The position numbers and the translations under genes were made by a program. A stretch of 64,000 nt of DNA, from positions 248,001 through 312,000 of the forward strand of contig NZ_JAKPBU010000001.1 in NCBI RefSeq assembly GCF_022662495.1, in the 5' to 3' direction. The stretch is from Lysobacter sp. M2-1 (GTDB lineage: Bacteria; Pseudomonadota; Gammaproteobacteria; Xanthomonadales; Xanthomonadaceae). This document shows, in pieces, positions 43,241 to 52,071 of the stretch. The notes beneath the pieces are model-generated. The model ran no database searches. It was not told the origin of the DNA and was given only the letters and a program-made list of their open reading frames with translations. Each line of letters starts with the position of its first letter. The first letter of the stretch is position 1.

Positions 43241-44539
43241 TTCCCCCGGCAGGTCCTGCGCGATCGCCGCCAGCGTGCGCTGCAGCGCGCCGCGACCCTG
43301 TTCCACCAGCGCCCTGCCCGCGGCTGTCATCGCTACGCGCGCTGAATCGTCTTCCAGCAGGGCTTCGATGCACGCGGCCACTGCTTCGCCATCCTCGCCG
43401 ACGCACAGCGCGTTGACGGCAGTCATCTGCCGCGCGATCTCGCTGAAATTATGGAGGTGCGGTCCGGTGACCACGGCGCAGCCGGCAGCGGCAGGCTCGA
43501 GCAGGTTGTGCCCGCCGATCGGCTGCAGGCTGCCACCGACGAAGGCCACCTGTGCGCAGTGGTAAAAGACGCTCAGCTCGCCGAGCGTGTCGATCACGAA
43601 CACATCGTCATCCGCACCGGGCGTATGGGTGAGGGTGCGCGTGGCGACCTGCCAGCCCGAGTCGATCGCCTGCTGGATGACCGGGCGGAAGCGTTCGGGA
43701 TGGCGCGGGGCCCACAGCAGCAACAGGTCAGGCCAGTGCCGGCGCAGCCGGCGATGGATCGCCATCACCGAAGCCTCTTCCTCGGCATGGGTGCTGGCCG
43801 CGATCCACACCTTGCGGCCGCCGATGCGGCGGCAGATCTCGCGCGCGGTGTCGCCGACATTCGCGGCGTCCAGGATGTCGTACTTGAGGTTGCCGGTGAC
43901 TAGCGGAGGCAGCGCGCCCAGGCGCTGGAAACGTTCGGCATCGCCCTGCGACTGAGCCAGGACCGCGCGCAGCGTGCGCAGTGCGCGACCCAGCAGTGCA
44001 CGCAGGAAGCGGTAGCCGCGCAGCGAGCGTTCGGAAAGGCGGCCATTGACGATGTAGGCCGGAATGCCCTGGTCGCGCAGGCCGAACAACAGGTTCGGCC
44101 ACAGTTCGGTTTCCATGATCAGCGCGATCCGCGGCCGGTAGTGCGCCAGGAAACGCTGCACCATGCCCGGCAGGTCGTAGGGCAGGTAGACGTGCTCGAC
44201 CCGATCGCCCCAGAGCGCGCGCACCCGCGCCGATCCGGTGGGGGTGATGGTAGTGACCAGCAGCCGGCGTCGCGTCCGGCTGTTTGGAAGGACGCTGTCG
44301 AGCAGCGCGTTGACCAGCGGCGCAGCGGCGTTGACTTCGCCCACCGACACCGCGTGCACCCAGACCGTCTCCGGATGTGGCGCATCGCGATAGGCCGCGT
44401 AGCGTTCGTTCCAGCGCTGGAAATAATCCGTCTGGCGGAAGCCACGCCAGATCAGGTGATACACCGTCACCGGCACCAGCACGTACAGCGCGGCCGAATA
44501 CAGGCCGCGCAGCGTCCGCTCGGTCAGCGTGGCCTGCAT
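43214..44539 (-). CDS. waaA: 3-deoxy-D-manno-octulosonic acid (Kdo) transferase
   Basis: It adds Kdo to lipid A precursor at the inner membrane. It has 441 residues. An N-terminal membrane helix (YSAALYVLVPVTVYHLIW) is followed by the GT-B fold with the catalytic-region VSVGEVNAAAPL, METELWPN, the NGRLSERS segment and the C-terminal GGSLQPIGGHNLLEPAAAG nucleotide site. Start 44539 begins MQATLTERTL; it has no clear ribosome site. The last few codons lie inside the hairpin at 43201-43240. The gene is divergent from lpxL with 129 bp between. Confidence 0.95.
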   Translation of the reverse strand: MQATLTERTLRGLYSAALYVLVPVTVYHLIWRGFRQTDYFQRWNERYAAYRDAPHPETVWVHAVSVGEVNAAAPLVNALLDSVLPNSRTRRRLLVTTITPTGSARVRALWGDRVEHVYLPYDLPGMVQRFLAHYRPRIALIMETELWPNLLFGLRDQGIPAYIVNGRLSERSLRGYRFLRALLGRALRTLRAVLAQSQGDAERFQRLGALPPLVTGNLKYDILDAANVGDTAREICRRIGGRKVWIAASTHAEEEASVMAIHRRLRRHWPDLLLLWAPRHPERFRPVIQQAIDSGWQVATRTLTHTPGADDDVFVIDTLGELSVFYHCAQVAFVGGSLQPIGGHNLLEPAAAGCAVVTGPHLHNFSEIARQMTAVNALCVGEDGEAVAACIEALLEDDSARVAMTAAGRALVEQGRGALQRTLAAIAQDLPGEGTEPIKRA

Positions 44540-44668
44540 ACGGACAAGGATAGCGGAGCGTCCTGCACAGGGTTGCGGCGCCGGTCCGGACCTGGCCGAC
44601 GCATCAGGCTCGATCGGAGCGCGACTGCGCTGCACGGGCGCAGACCGCCCGGCGGCTAGAATTCCGCA

Positions 44669-45589
44669 ATGCCGCCTGAGCCGTCATCCTCCCGTCCGCC
44701 CGTATCCCCGCGCGACTGGCCCACCTGGATCGGAATTGGCGCCATGGCGCTGCTCGCACGCGTGCCCTGGCCACTGCAGCGCGCGATGGGGCGCGCCCTG
44801 GGCGATGCGTTGCGGCTCGTTCTGGCGCAGCGGCGGCGCATCGCCGCGCGCAATCTCGAGCTGTGCTTTCCCGAAGAGGATGCAACTGAACGCGCCCGGT
44901 TGCTGCGCGCGCACTTCGCAGCGTTGGGCATCGGTGTGTTCGAGTTCGCGCGCGCGTGGTGGGGCTCGGTAGGCCCGCTGCGACGCGGGATCGAAGTCGA
45001 AGGCCTGGAGCATATCCAGGCCGCACGCGAAGGCGGGCGCGGCGTCATCGTGGTCTCCGGCCACTTCACCACCCTGGAGGTCTGCGGCCGGCTGATGTGC
45101 GACTACGTGCCGCTGGCCGGGATGTACCGTCCGCATGCGCAACCGGCCATGGAATGGGCGGTGCGCCGTGGCCGGGCGCGCTACGCAGCCGTCATGTTCC
45201 CCAAGCAGGACGTGCGCGGCGCGGTCCGGCATCTCAAGCGTGGCGGCCTGCTGTGGTACGCGCCGGACCAGGATCCGAGCCGCGGCGACGCGGTCTTCGT
45301 CCCGTTCTTCGGCCAGCCCGCGCACAGCCTGACATCGACCCATGCCCTGGCGCGGATGTCCGGCGCGGCGGTGCTGCTGTTCCAGCATGCGCGTCGTGCG
45401 GACGGAAGCTATGCGCTCAGGCTGTCGCCGATGCTTGCGGATTTCCCCTCCACCGATGCCACTGCCGACACCGCGCGGGTCATGGCGGGTATCGAAACCA
45501 TGGCGCGGGCCGCACCCGAGCAGTACCTGTGGATCCACCGGCGCTTCAAGCGCACGCCGGACGGGCAGTCGCCATACGGGCGCAGCTAG
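44669..45589 (+). CDS. lpxL: Lipid A lauroyl acyltransferase (LpxL/HtrB family)
   Basis: It has 306 residues and is a LABP-type acyltransferase that adds a secondary acyl chain to Kdo-lipid A. One N-terminal membrane segment (WIGIGAMALLARV) precedes the catalytic HX4E motif HFTTLE (H132, E137). MYRPHAQPAMEW, MFPKQDVRGAVRHLKRGGLLWYAPDQD and FVPFFGQPA align with LpxL landmarks. Acyl specificity cannot be inferred. It is divergent from waaA, whose product acts just before it in the same pathway. Confidence 0.9.
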   Translation: MPPEPSSSRPPVSPRDWPTWIGIGAMALLARVPWPLQRAMGRALGDALRLVLAQRRRIAARNLELCFPEEDATERARLLRAHFAALGIGVFEFARAWWGSVGPLRRGIEVEGLEHIQAAREGGRGVIVVSGHFTTLEVCGRLMCDYVPLAGMYRPHAQPAMEWAVRRGRARYAAVMFPKQDVRGAVRHLKRGGLLWYAPDQDPSRGDAVFVPFFGQPAHSLTSTHALARMSGAAVLLFQHARRADGSYALRLSPMLADFPSTDATADTARVMAGIETMARAAPEQYLWIHRRFKRTPDGQSPYGRS

Positions 45590-45625
45590 GCCCTATCCAG
45601 GTTCTCGAATCCGCCTTTCGAGCCT

Positions 45626-46177
45626 AGAGCTTTCGCCTGAAGGCGACCTACTTTCTTTGCTGGTGCACTGCGCCGAAGGCGCGAACGGCGAAGCCGGCCC
45701 GAAGGGCGAGCACCGCAGGTGCGAGTAAAGAAAGTAGGCAAAGAAAGCACCTTCCTCGACAGATCGCTCAAGGCGTATGGGTGGCGAAGCAATTTTCGGA
45801 CTCGGCATCCCTGCCTCGATCCGAAAACGGCGGCCATCCATGGCCGCCGCCCCTCCGGGGTTTCCGGGGCTGGTGGCTTCTGCAGGTCTGCGAAAGTCAA
45901 AGGCGTGGGTAAGCCGAATTGCCAGATGATCTGCTGCCGACAGGTCGACCTCCGTCTTTGACCTTCTCGACACTGCACATGCAATCCGCATCCGGACACC
46001 CGGAGGGCGGCCGGCATGGATGCCGGCCGTTTTCGGACCGAGCCATGGATGGCGAGTCCGAAAATGGCGACGGCACCGCATCTCCCCTGAGCGGGGTTGA
46101 TTTCACGAGCAGGTGCTTTCTTTGGTTACTTTCTTTGCACCAGCAAAGAAAGTAACTCGCCGCTAGGCGAAAGCTCT
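45626..46177. repeat. 552-bp imperfect inverted-repeat element, non-coding
   Basis: The left arm (about 45626-45905) and right arm (about 45960-46177, reversed) carry the same blocks in order: AGAGCTTTCGCCT, TACTTTCTTTGCTGGTGCA, AAGAAAGCACCT, TTTTCGGACTCG, and GTCAAAG. The left arm holds about 60 extra bases. The right arm contains a perfect 13-bp stem (GTTACTTTCTTTG, CAAAGAAAGTAAC, 46126-46157). Only short, poorly coded frames are present. Related blocks recur as intergenic sequence in Xanthomonadaceae from general knowledge, but this needs checking. It fills the gap between two convergent genes. Confidence 0.75.
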
Positions 46178-46193
46178 GCTACTAAGAGTGAAA

Positions 46194-47504
46194 CTATCGC
46201 TCTCGCGCCAGCAGGCTGCCCGCATACAACGCAGCCAGCATCAGAGTCAGCCCGCCCCAGAACGTGGAATAGAACGCCAGATGGGTGTTGAACGGAAACA
46301 CCGTCACCACCAGTGCCAGCATCGCCGGTCGCGCCCGTTCGCGGGCCGCGGCGCTCGCATAGCGCCAGGCGCGCCAGGCCATGGCGGCGCCGGCCAGCCA
46401 CAGCAACAGCCCGATCGCCCCGGTTTCGCTCAGGATCTCCAGCAGGATCTGGTGGGCGTGCAGCGCCGGACCCGAGCCCCAGGCCGCCGGCATTTCAGGC
46501 TCCGGGTCGCAGGCGCCGAACTGCTCGCGAAAGCCGCGCGCACCTACACCGTTGAGCGGGTGCTGGCGCGCCATGCACGTGGCCGCGCCCCAGATGCGCG
46601 CCCGCCCGGAGAGCGCCACGTCGACGCCTTCCTGATCGGCGGTCACCGCCTGGGTGGTGCGTTCGATGCGGTCGCGGACCTGCGGCGAGAACACCACCAA
46701 TGCCGCCATCACGACCGCGCCGAAAGCGAACACCCCCAGCAGCTTCTTCCATCCCAGCAGGCGCCAGCCGGAAAGCAGCAGAACCAGGCCGTAGGTGATC
46801 CATGACGCGCGCGAACCGGCCATCAGCACGACCAAGCCCACCGCCGCTGACGCGACGATCCAGCCGATGGCGCCGAAGCGACGCGCCGCCGCGTACAGCG
46901 CGAACGGCGCCAGGCTGGCCAGCACCAAGCCGAGCTTGAGGTTGCACGGCCCGAGCACGCCGCTGAGGCGGTCCTGGGCCAGGTTCTGCACCGGACACAT
47001 GCCATGCCCGCTAATCGCGTGCTTGATGCGGTCGATGCCGGAGAACAGCGGGCTGGCGCCGAACCCGGCCTGCAGCAGCGCATCGATCGTCCATATGCCC
47101 ACGATCACGCCCAGGCCCACGAATGTGATCCGGCGCGCCCGGTCGCCTGCAACCGCGGCAGCCACCAGCCACAGGAACGGCAGGTAGCGCAGGTCCACCA
47201 GCGATTCCTTGAGCGCGCGCGCTTGATCCGCTGCATCCACCGCCGAGAACAGTTCCGGCAGCCAGTAGGCGAAGAACAGCACACTGGTCAAGGCCCACGC
47301 CGGTCCGCTGAGCAGCTGCATTCCGCCACGAAAACGCGCGAGCAGCAGCTTCACGATTGCCGCCAGCGCACCGAGCACCATCACGCCTTCGGCATAGCCG
47401 GGGGCAGGCCACAACGCAACGAAGGCGAGTACCCACCACGGCGCCCAGCGCCAGCCGTGCGCTTGCGCGTGCGTGGGATCAGGATTGGCTGTGAGCGTCG
47501 ACAA
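46194..47504 (-). CDS. O-antigen ligase/polymerase-like membrane protein
   Basis: It is a multi-pass protein with about ten to twelve hydrophobic segments and a large central loop. The loop contains SGRARIWGAATCMARQHPLNGVGARGF (in part) with an Arg/His-rich pattern typical of the Wzy_C / WaaL domain. It probably joins sugar chains to lipid A-core or polymerises them in the periplasm. The frame is open further upstream; TTG 47504 is one candidate start and the GTG/ATG pair near 47384-47381 another, so the N-terminus is uncertain. It overlaps the glycosyltransferase gene. Confidence 0.8.
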   Translation of the reverse strand: MSTLTANPDPTHAQAHGWRWAPWWVLAFVALWPAPGYAEGVMVLGALAAIVKLLLARFRGGMQLLSGPAWALTSVLFFAYWLPELFSAVDAADQARALKESLVDLRYLPFLWLVAAAVAGDRARRITFVGLGVIVGIWTIDALLQAGFGASPLFSGIDRIKHAISGHGMCPVQNLAQDRLSGVLGPCNLKLGLVLASLAPFALYAAARRFGAIGWIVASAAVGLVVLMAGSRASWITYGLVLLLSGWRLLGWKKLLGVFAFGAVVMAALVVFSPQVRDRIERTTQAVTADQEGVDVALSGRARIWGAATCMARQHPLNGVGARGFREQFGACDPEPEMPAAWGSGPALHAHQILLEILSETGAIGLLLWLAGAAMAWRAWRYASAAARERARPAMLALVVTVFPFNTHLAFYSTFWGGLTLMLAALYAGSLLARER

Positions 47505-48609
47505 GTTCGCGATACACCGCAAGCGTGGCCTGCTGCATCGCCTGCAGCGTGTAAGGCATGGTAGCCGGAGGCGCCGGCGGTTGCGCGAGCAGATGCCGCG
47601 CGCGGTCCGCCAGCGCTGTGGCGTCGAACGCAGCGACGGCGCCCTGCGGCTGCAGCTCGCGCAACAGCTCGCCCACCCCGCCATGGTCCCAGCCCAGTAC
47701 CGGTCGGCCCACCGACAGCGCTTCGATCACCGTGCGCCCGAAGGCTTCGGGTTTGCGCGAGAGCTGCAGCACCAGGTCGCTGGCGGCATAGGCCTGGGCC
47801 ATCTCCGCACTCGGCGCGGTGATCGCAACCATACCGGAAACACCCCTCCTCAACGCCTCCCTTTCGAGTTCGGCCACGTACGCTGCGCGGTCCGGATCGC
47901 GCGCGCCGGGCATCCACAGGCGGGCATCGAGTCCGCCTTCTCGCAGCGCCTGCAGCAGCGCCAGCGCATCGGCATGACCCTTGAGCCGGGTGCCGCGTCC
48001 GGCCAGCAACAGCAGCGGACCGTCACCGCCAAGCTGGGGAATCTGTGCCGCCAGCTGCGCGCGTGCGCCAGGATCCCGCGGCGCCGCGCGCGGAAACGCT
48101 GCAGGATCGATTCCGCGCGCGATTACCCGCAAGCGGCGCGGATCGGTCGCCGGATAATGGCGCCCGACATAGTCGCGGACCGTGTTCGAAACGCAGATCA
48201 CGCGCTCGCCGCGGGTCATGATGGCGCTGTAGCGCGAGGGCGAATTGAGCCCGTGCACCGTGGTGACGAAGTGCGGGCGATGCCCGGACGGTATGCCCTG
48301 CAGCGCGCGCCAGCCGATCCAGGCCGGCAGGCGCGAGCGCGCGTGGACGACATCGGCGGCCGAGTCGCGCAGGAGCCGACGCAGCATGGGGACGCGGCGC
48401 AAGGTCAGCAGCGATTTGCGTCCGATATCGAGTTCCACGTGTTCCGCGCCAAGCTCATGCAGCTGCGGCACGAGCCGGCCACCGGCCGACACGACCACGG
48501 CGCGATGCCCGGCGCCCACCAGCGCCGCGGCGATTTCGAGGGCGGAACGCTCGACCCCGCCGGTCTCCAGCGCGGGCAGCAGCTGCACGACGGTCAGCGG
48601 ACGCGTCAT
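47479..48609 (-). CDS. Glycosyltransferase family 4 protein
   Basis: It has 376 residues in a GT-B fold. The N-terminal half opens with VVQLLPALETGGVERSALEIAAAL, and the C-terminal half has GRGTRLKGHADALALL and the E(x7)E-type region EAFGRTVIEALSVGRPV that binds the sugar nucleotide. It likely adds a sugar to lipopolysaccharide or a related glycan in the cytoplasm. The next gene downstream is the ligase-like protein, and a zinc-finger gene lies 15 bases upstream, so all three may share a transcript. Confidence 0.9.
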   Translation of the reverse strand: MTRPLTVVQLLPALETGGVERSALEIAAALVGAGHRAVVVSAGGRLVPQLHELGAEHVELDIGRKSLLTLRRVPMLRRLLRDSAADVVHARSRLPAWIGWRALQGIPSGHRPHFVTTVHGLNSPSRYSAIMTRGERVICVSNTVRDYVGRHYPATDPRRLRVIARGIDPAAFPRAAPRDPGARAQLAAQIPQLGGDGPLLLLAGRGTRLKGHADALALLQALREGGLDARLWMPGARDPDRAAYVAELEREALRRGVSGMVAITAPSAEMAQAYAASDLVLQLSRKPEAFGRTVIEALSVGRPVLGWDHGGVGELLRELQPQGAVAAFDATALADRARHLLAQPPAPPATMPYTLQAMQQATLAVYRELVDAHSQS

Positions 48610-48624
48610 GCCGCGGGCCGGGCT

Positions 48625-48822
48625 TCAGTCGACCAGGACGAAGTGCGCGCCGCAGTAGGGGCAGTCGGACTGGCCGCCCTCGTTCTCGATCGCCAGGTAC
48701 ACCCGCGGATGCGAATTCCACAGCGCCATCGACGGCAGCGGGCAGCTCAGCGGCAGATCGCTGCGATGCACCTCGTACTGCTTCTGCGCATTGGCCTGGG
48801 TCGGGGTCTGGCTGGCGGTCAT
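48625..48822 (-). CDS. Small zinc-finger protein (zf-CHCC family)
   Basis: It has 65 residues. The pattern C27, H38, C54, C57 (SCPLP, NSHPRVYL, CPYCGAHF) matches the zf-CHCC domain, with HPRVYL before the last pair as in family members. It is intracellular with no signal peptide. Function is unclear in bacteria; the domain is related to a small mitochondrial complex I subunit. AGGCG lies upstream. It starts the likely transcript with the glycosyltransferase and ligase-like genes. Confidence 0.88.
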   Translation of the reverse strand: MTASQTPTQANAQKQYEVHRSDLPLSCPLPSMALWNSHPRVYLAIENEGGQSDCPYCGAHFVLVD

Positions 48823-48913
48823 GGGCGGCGCCTGGATCGGATGCGCGCAGTTTAGCGCGCGCCGTAAACCACACAGCAGTGCTGCCGGACCAGATCGCGC
48901 CGAAGCGGCGCTG

Positions 48914-49633
48914 CTACAAGGGCAGGTCGAACAACAGGATGTCGGCGTCCGGTCCGGCCACGCCCTGCAGCGTGAGCCCCGCCGCTTCGTTCACGAAGCC
49001 CAGCGCATCGCCCGCCTGCAGCCGCCGGCCGTCGACGTCGACCTCACCCTGCGCGACGTGCAGCCAGTAGCGCCGTTCGGGATCGATCACCGCGGCGACC
49101 CGGTCGCCGGCACCCAGCTGCACGCCGCGCAGCCAGGCCTGCTGCCGGATCGCGATGCTGCCATCGCCGCCGTCGGGCGAGGCCAGGGTCACCCAGCGTC
49201 CGCGCCTGTCCCTCGCATCGAATGCGCGTTGGTCGTAGTCCGGCGCAGCGTTGACCCGATCGGGCTGGATCCAGATCTGCAGGAAGTGGACCGGCTCGGA
49301 TTGCGAGGCGTTGAACTCGCTGTGCTCGATGCCATGGCCCGCACTCATCCATTGCAGCTCGCCCGGGTGCAGCACCCCCTTGCCGCCGTGGCTGTCCTCG
49401 TGCGCGAGCGCACCGGACAGCACATAGCTGAGGATCTCCATATTGGCGTGGCTGTGCGGCGGAAAACCCGCCCCCGGCGCGACCCGGTCCTCATTGATGA
49501 CGCGCAGCGGACCGAAACCCATCCATTGCGGGTCGTGATAGTGGCCGAACGAGAATGTGTGCCGGCTGTCGAGCCAGCCGGCACTCACCTGTCCGCGCTG
49601 CGCAGATCTGCGTTCGATGATCATGGACTTCAT
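48914..49633 (-). CDS. Pirin-family cupin protein
   Basis: It has 239 residues with two cupin domains. Metal ligands H60, H62, H104 and E106 are all present (FPPHSHANMEILSY, GIEHSEF), as in pirin and YhhW. Proteins of this type can act as quercetin dioxygenases or metal-dependent regulators; which applies here is unknown. The start is ATG 49633 (or 49624). It abuts the REP-like repeat at 49637, so its leader is likely within or just past that repeat. Confidence 0.92.
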   Translation of the reverse strand: MKSMIIERRSAQRGQVSAGWLDSRHTFSFGHYHDPQWMGFGPLRVINEDRVAPGAGFPPHSHANMEILSYVLSGALAHEDSHGGKGVLHPGELQWMSAGHGIEHSEFNASQSEPVHFLQIWIQPDRVNAAPDYDQRAFDARDRRGRWVTLASPDGGDGSIAIRQQAWLRGVQLGAGDRVAAVIDPERRYWLHVAQGEVDVDGRRLQAGDALGFVNEAAGLTLQGVAGPDADILLFDLPL

Positions 49634-49636
49634 CTT

Positions 49637-49709
49637 GGGAGCGGCCCTGGCCGCGATGCGCCTGATCTTCTACCCGGCGCGGGCGGCATTCACGGCCAGG
49701 GCCGCTCCC
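49637..49709. repeat. REP-like inverted repeat between yceI-like and pirin genes
   Basis: Arms 49637-49659 and 49686-49709 are inverted copies starting GGGAGCGGCCCTGGCC, with a 26-base loop. It belongs to the same sequence family as 30714-30791 (GGGAGCGGCC core). It sits 12 bases past the YceI-like stop and three bases before the pirin start. Confidence 0.85.
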
Positions 49710-49721
49710 TCATAAATGGTC

Positions 49722-50300
49722 TTATTCGGCCTTCGGCACCATCGCCTCGGTGGTGATGCGCAGCGCCACTTCGTCGCTGACGTTGGGTGCGTACTTGCCC
49801 AGACCGAAATCGCTGCGCTTGACCGTGGCGGTGGCATCGAAACCGATCGCCGCGCGCTTGCCCATCGGGTGCTCGGCCGCATTGTTCAGGGTGACATCCA
49901 GCACCACCGGCTTGGTGATGCCCTTGACGGTGAGATCGCCGGTCACCTTCAGCTTGCCCTCGCCGGCGGCTTCGACCGCAGTGCTCTTGAACGTGGCGTC
50001 CGGGTACTGCGCCGCGTCGAACCAGTCCGCGCTGGTCAGGTGATCGTAGAAGTCCTCGGCCAGTGCGCTGAGGCCCTTCAGCGGCAGAGTGACCTGCACG
50101 CTCGAGGCGCCCACATTCTCCGCGTCGTAGACGATCGTGCCATCGGCCTGGCCGAAGTTGACGGTGGGACGCGAGAAGCCGAAATGGGTCCAGGAAGCGA
50201 GGACATTGGTGTGGTTGGGATCGATCTTGTAGCTGACCGGAGCCGCGAACGCGACGCCCGTGAAGGCGAACAGGGCGGTGACGAGCAACAACTTGCGCAC
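49722..50300 (-). CDS. YceI-family periplasmic lipid-binding-type protein
   Basis: It has 192 residues. The signal peptide (KLLLVTALFAFTGVAFA) is cleaved after about residue 20. The mature part has the YceI beta-barrel marks: YKIDPNHTNVLASWTHFGFSRP near the start and GKLKVTGDLTVKGITKPVVLDVTL in the middle. Relatives bind long-chain isoprenoid-like molecules. The start is GTG 50300, six bases after AAGGAG; an upstream in-frame ATG at 50333 lacks this site. The nitroreductase gene ends 29 bases upstream on the same strand. Confidence 0.9.
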   Translation of the reverse strand: MRKLLLVTALFAFTGVAFAAPVSYKIDPNHTNVLASWTHFGFSRPTVNFGQADGTIVYDAENVGASSVQVTLPLKGLSALAEDFYDHLTSADWFDAAQYPDATFKSTAVEAAGEGKLKVTGDLTVKGITKPVVLDVTLNNAAEHPMGKRAAIGFDATATVKRSDFGLGKYAPNVSDEVALRITTEAMVPKAE

Positions 50301-50329
50301 GGAAACTCTCCTTGTGGACAGGGAATGGG

Positions 50330-50944
50330 TCACTCGATGCGGCAGGCTTCGTCGAAGCCCAGCCGCGGCGAGCGCGGGAAGATGCTGGCCGGGTCGCCCT
50401 TGCCGAGGTTGACCAGGAAATTGGAGCGGATCGACGTGCCCTGGAAAAAGGCCGCGTCCACTTTGGCATTGTCGAACCCGGACATCGGGCCGCAGTCCAG
50501 GCCCAGCGCACGCGCCGCCAGGATCAGGTAGGCCCCCTGCAGACTGCCGTTGCGCAGGGCGATGGTGGTCAGCGCATCCTCCGGCTTGGTGTCGAACCAG
50601 CTCTTGGCGTCGGTATGCGGGAACAGCAGCGGCAGCTTGTCGTAGAAGCGGAGGTCGTAGGCGACGATCGCGGTGACCGGCGCGGCCATGGTCTTGGCGT
50701 AATTGCCTTCATCCAGCGCGGGGCCGAGCCGCTGCTTGGCCTCCTGCGAGCGCACGAACACGAAGCGCGCGGGCGTGGAATTGGCCGTGCTCGGGCCGAA
50801 CTTCAGCAAATCGTAAAGCCGGTGCAGAGTGGCGTCGTCGATCTCGCCCGAGAACGCGTTGTAGGTACGCGCCTGCAGGAAGAGTTGATCGAGAGCCGGC
50901 TGATCGAGGGTGGGTTTGTCGGGCACGGTGGAGGCCTGGGTCAT
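50330..50944 (-). CDS. Nitroreductase-family malonic semialdehyde reductase-like protein
   Basis: It has 204 residues, a typical single-domain FMN nitroreductase. It shows [37 protein letters not shown], described in part, and [26 protein letters not shown], a pattern close to RutE (malonic semialdehyde reductase). No other pyrimidine-degradation genes are nearby, so that role is only by resemblance. The start at 50944 is preceded by GAGAAC. It is upstream of yceI-like on the same strand. Confidence 0.85.
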   Translation of the reverse strand: MTQASTVPDKPTLDQPALDQLFLQARTYNAFSGEIDDATLHRLYDLLKFGPSTANSTPARFVFVRSQEAKQRLGPALDEGNYAKTMAAPVTAIVAYDLRFYDKLPLLFPHTDAKSWFDTKPEDALTTIALRNGSLQGAYLILAARALGLDCGPMSGFDNAKVDAAFFQGTSIRSNFLVNLGKGDPASIFPRSPRLGFDEACRIE

Positions 50945-51044
50945 CCGGTTCTCGAAGGACGGCCGCGATTGCGGCGAAGTGGCGCAGTGTAAAGTTCCGC
51001 CGGTGAAGCGAACGCTGCGGCTTCGCAACGGATTGGCTACATAA

Positions 51045-52022
51045 GTGGAACGACCTCCGACAGGCCTGGCGCATTCCCCACGCGCATGGACGGTAAGCGA
51101 CGGCCATGCCGGCAATGTGCGGCAGGCGCAGGCTCTGGTGCATGCGCTCGGGATCGCAGCCGAACGCGACATCGTGCTGCAGCCCGGATGGCTGGCGCAG
51201 CGGCTGGCGCCGCGCCGCTGGCCCGGGGCCACGCGGGCCTTCGGCCCTGCATTCGCGTCTGCATTGCAAGCGGCGCCGCAGCTGGCCGTCGGCTGTGGAC
51301 GCCAGGCCGCGTTGGCCACACGCCTGCTGCGGCAGCGTGGCACGCGCGCAGTGCAGATCCTCGACCCGCGCATCCGGCCCACACACTGGGACCTAGTGGT
51401 CGTACCGGAGCACGACGGGCTGCGGGGCGACAACGTCGTCACCCTGCTCGGCAGCCTGCACCCGGTGGACGATGCCTGGCTGGCGCAGGCGCGCGCACGC
51501 TTTGCAGCAGCGTTCGCCCAGCTGCCGGCTCCACGCACCGCGGTGCTGGTCGGCGGCGCCAGCCGGCACGCACGACTCGATGCTGCGGCGCTTCCGATCC
51601 TGCTCTCGCAGCTGGATCGCGCCCTGGCGCGCGACGGCGGCAGCCTCTTGCTCACCGCATCGCGGCGCACGAATCCGGCGCTGTTCGACGCACTGCGGGA
51701 GTTCGCCTCCCGCTGGCCCGGGACTTGTTGGCTCGGTGCGGCGGACGGCGAGAATCCCTATCCCGGCCTGCTGGCATATGCGGACCGAATCGTCTGTACC
51801 GCCGATTCGGTGAACATGATCAGCGAAGCCTGCGCCACCCGCGCGCCGGTCTTCGTCTTCGATCCCGGCTCGGTCGGCGGCAGGCCGCGCCGATTCCTGG
51901 ATGCGCTGCTCGCGCGCGGACGCATCCAGCCGGTCGACGCCGCGCTCAAATCATTTCCGGCCGAACCGCTCCGCGAAACCGCGCGTGTGGCCGCCGAAGT
52001 ACGCCGCAGGCTAAGCCTGTAA
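51045..52022 (+). CDS. Mitochondrial-fission ELM1-like family protein
   Basis: It has 325 residues. It has the ELM1 (DUF1022) marks: [22 protein letters not shown] at the start, [23 protein letters not shown] in the middle, and [23 protein letters not shown] toward the end, which resembles the nucleotide-binding half of a GT-B glycosyltransferase. The family has no confirmed enzymatic role in bacteria. The start is GTG 51045; no good ribosome site is seen. It is a single gene, divergent from the nitroreductase and convergent with glnE. Confidence 0.85.
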   Translation: MERPPTGLAHSPRAWTVSDGHAGNVRQAQALVHALGIAAERDIVLQPGWLAQRLAPRRWPGATRAFGPAFASALQAAPQLAVGCGRQAALATRLLRQRGTRAVQILDPRIRPTHWDLVVVPEHDGLRGDNVVTLLGSLHPVDDAWLAQARARFAAAFAQLPAPRTAVLVGGASRHARLDAAALPILLSQLDRALARDGGSLLLTASRRTNPALFDALREFASRWPGTCWLGAADGENPYPGLLAYADRIVCTADSVNMISEACATRAPVFVFDPGSVGGRPRRFLDALLARGRIQPVDAALKSFPAEPLRETARVAAEVRRRLSL

Positions 52023-52071
52023 GCGCATCGCCCGCTGCGCCGGCGGCGACATCGACCCGGCCATGCCCTCT

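Noticed and set aside
45719..46155. Short open frames within the inverted-repeat element
   Set aside because: They are short, lie in different frames on both strands, have no ribosome sites and no coding bias.
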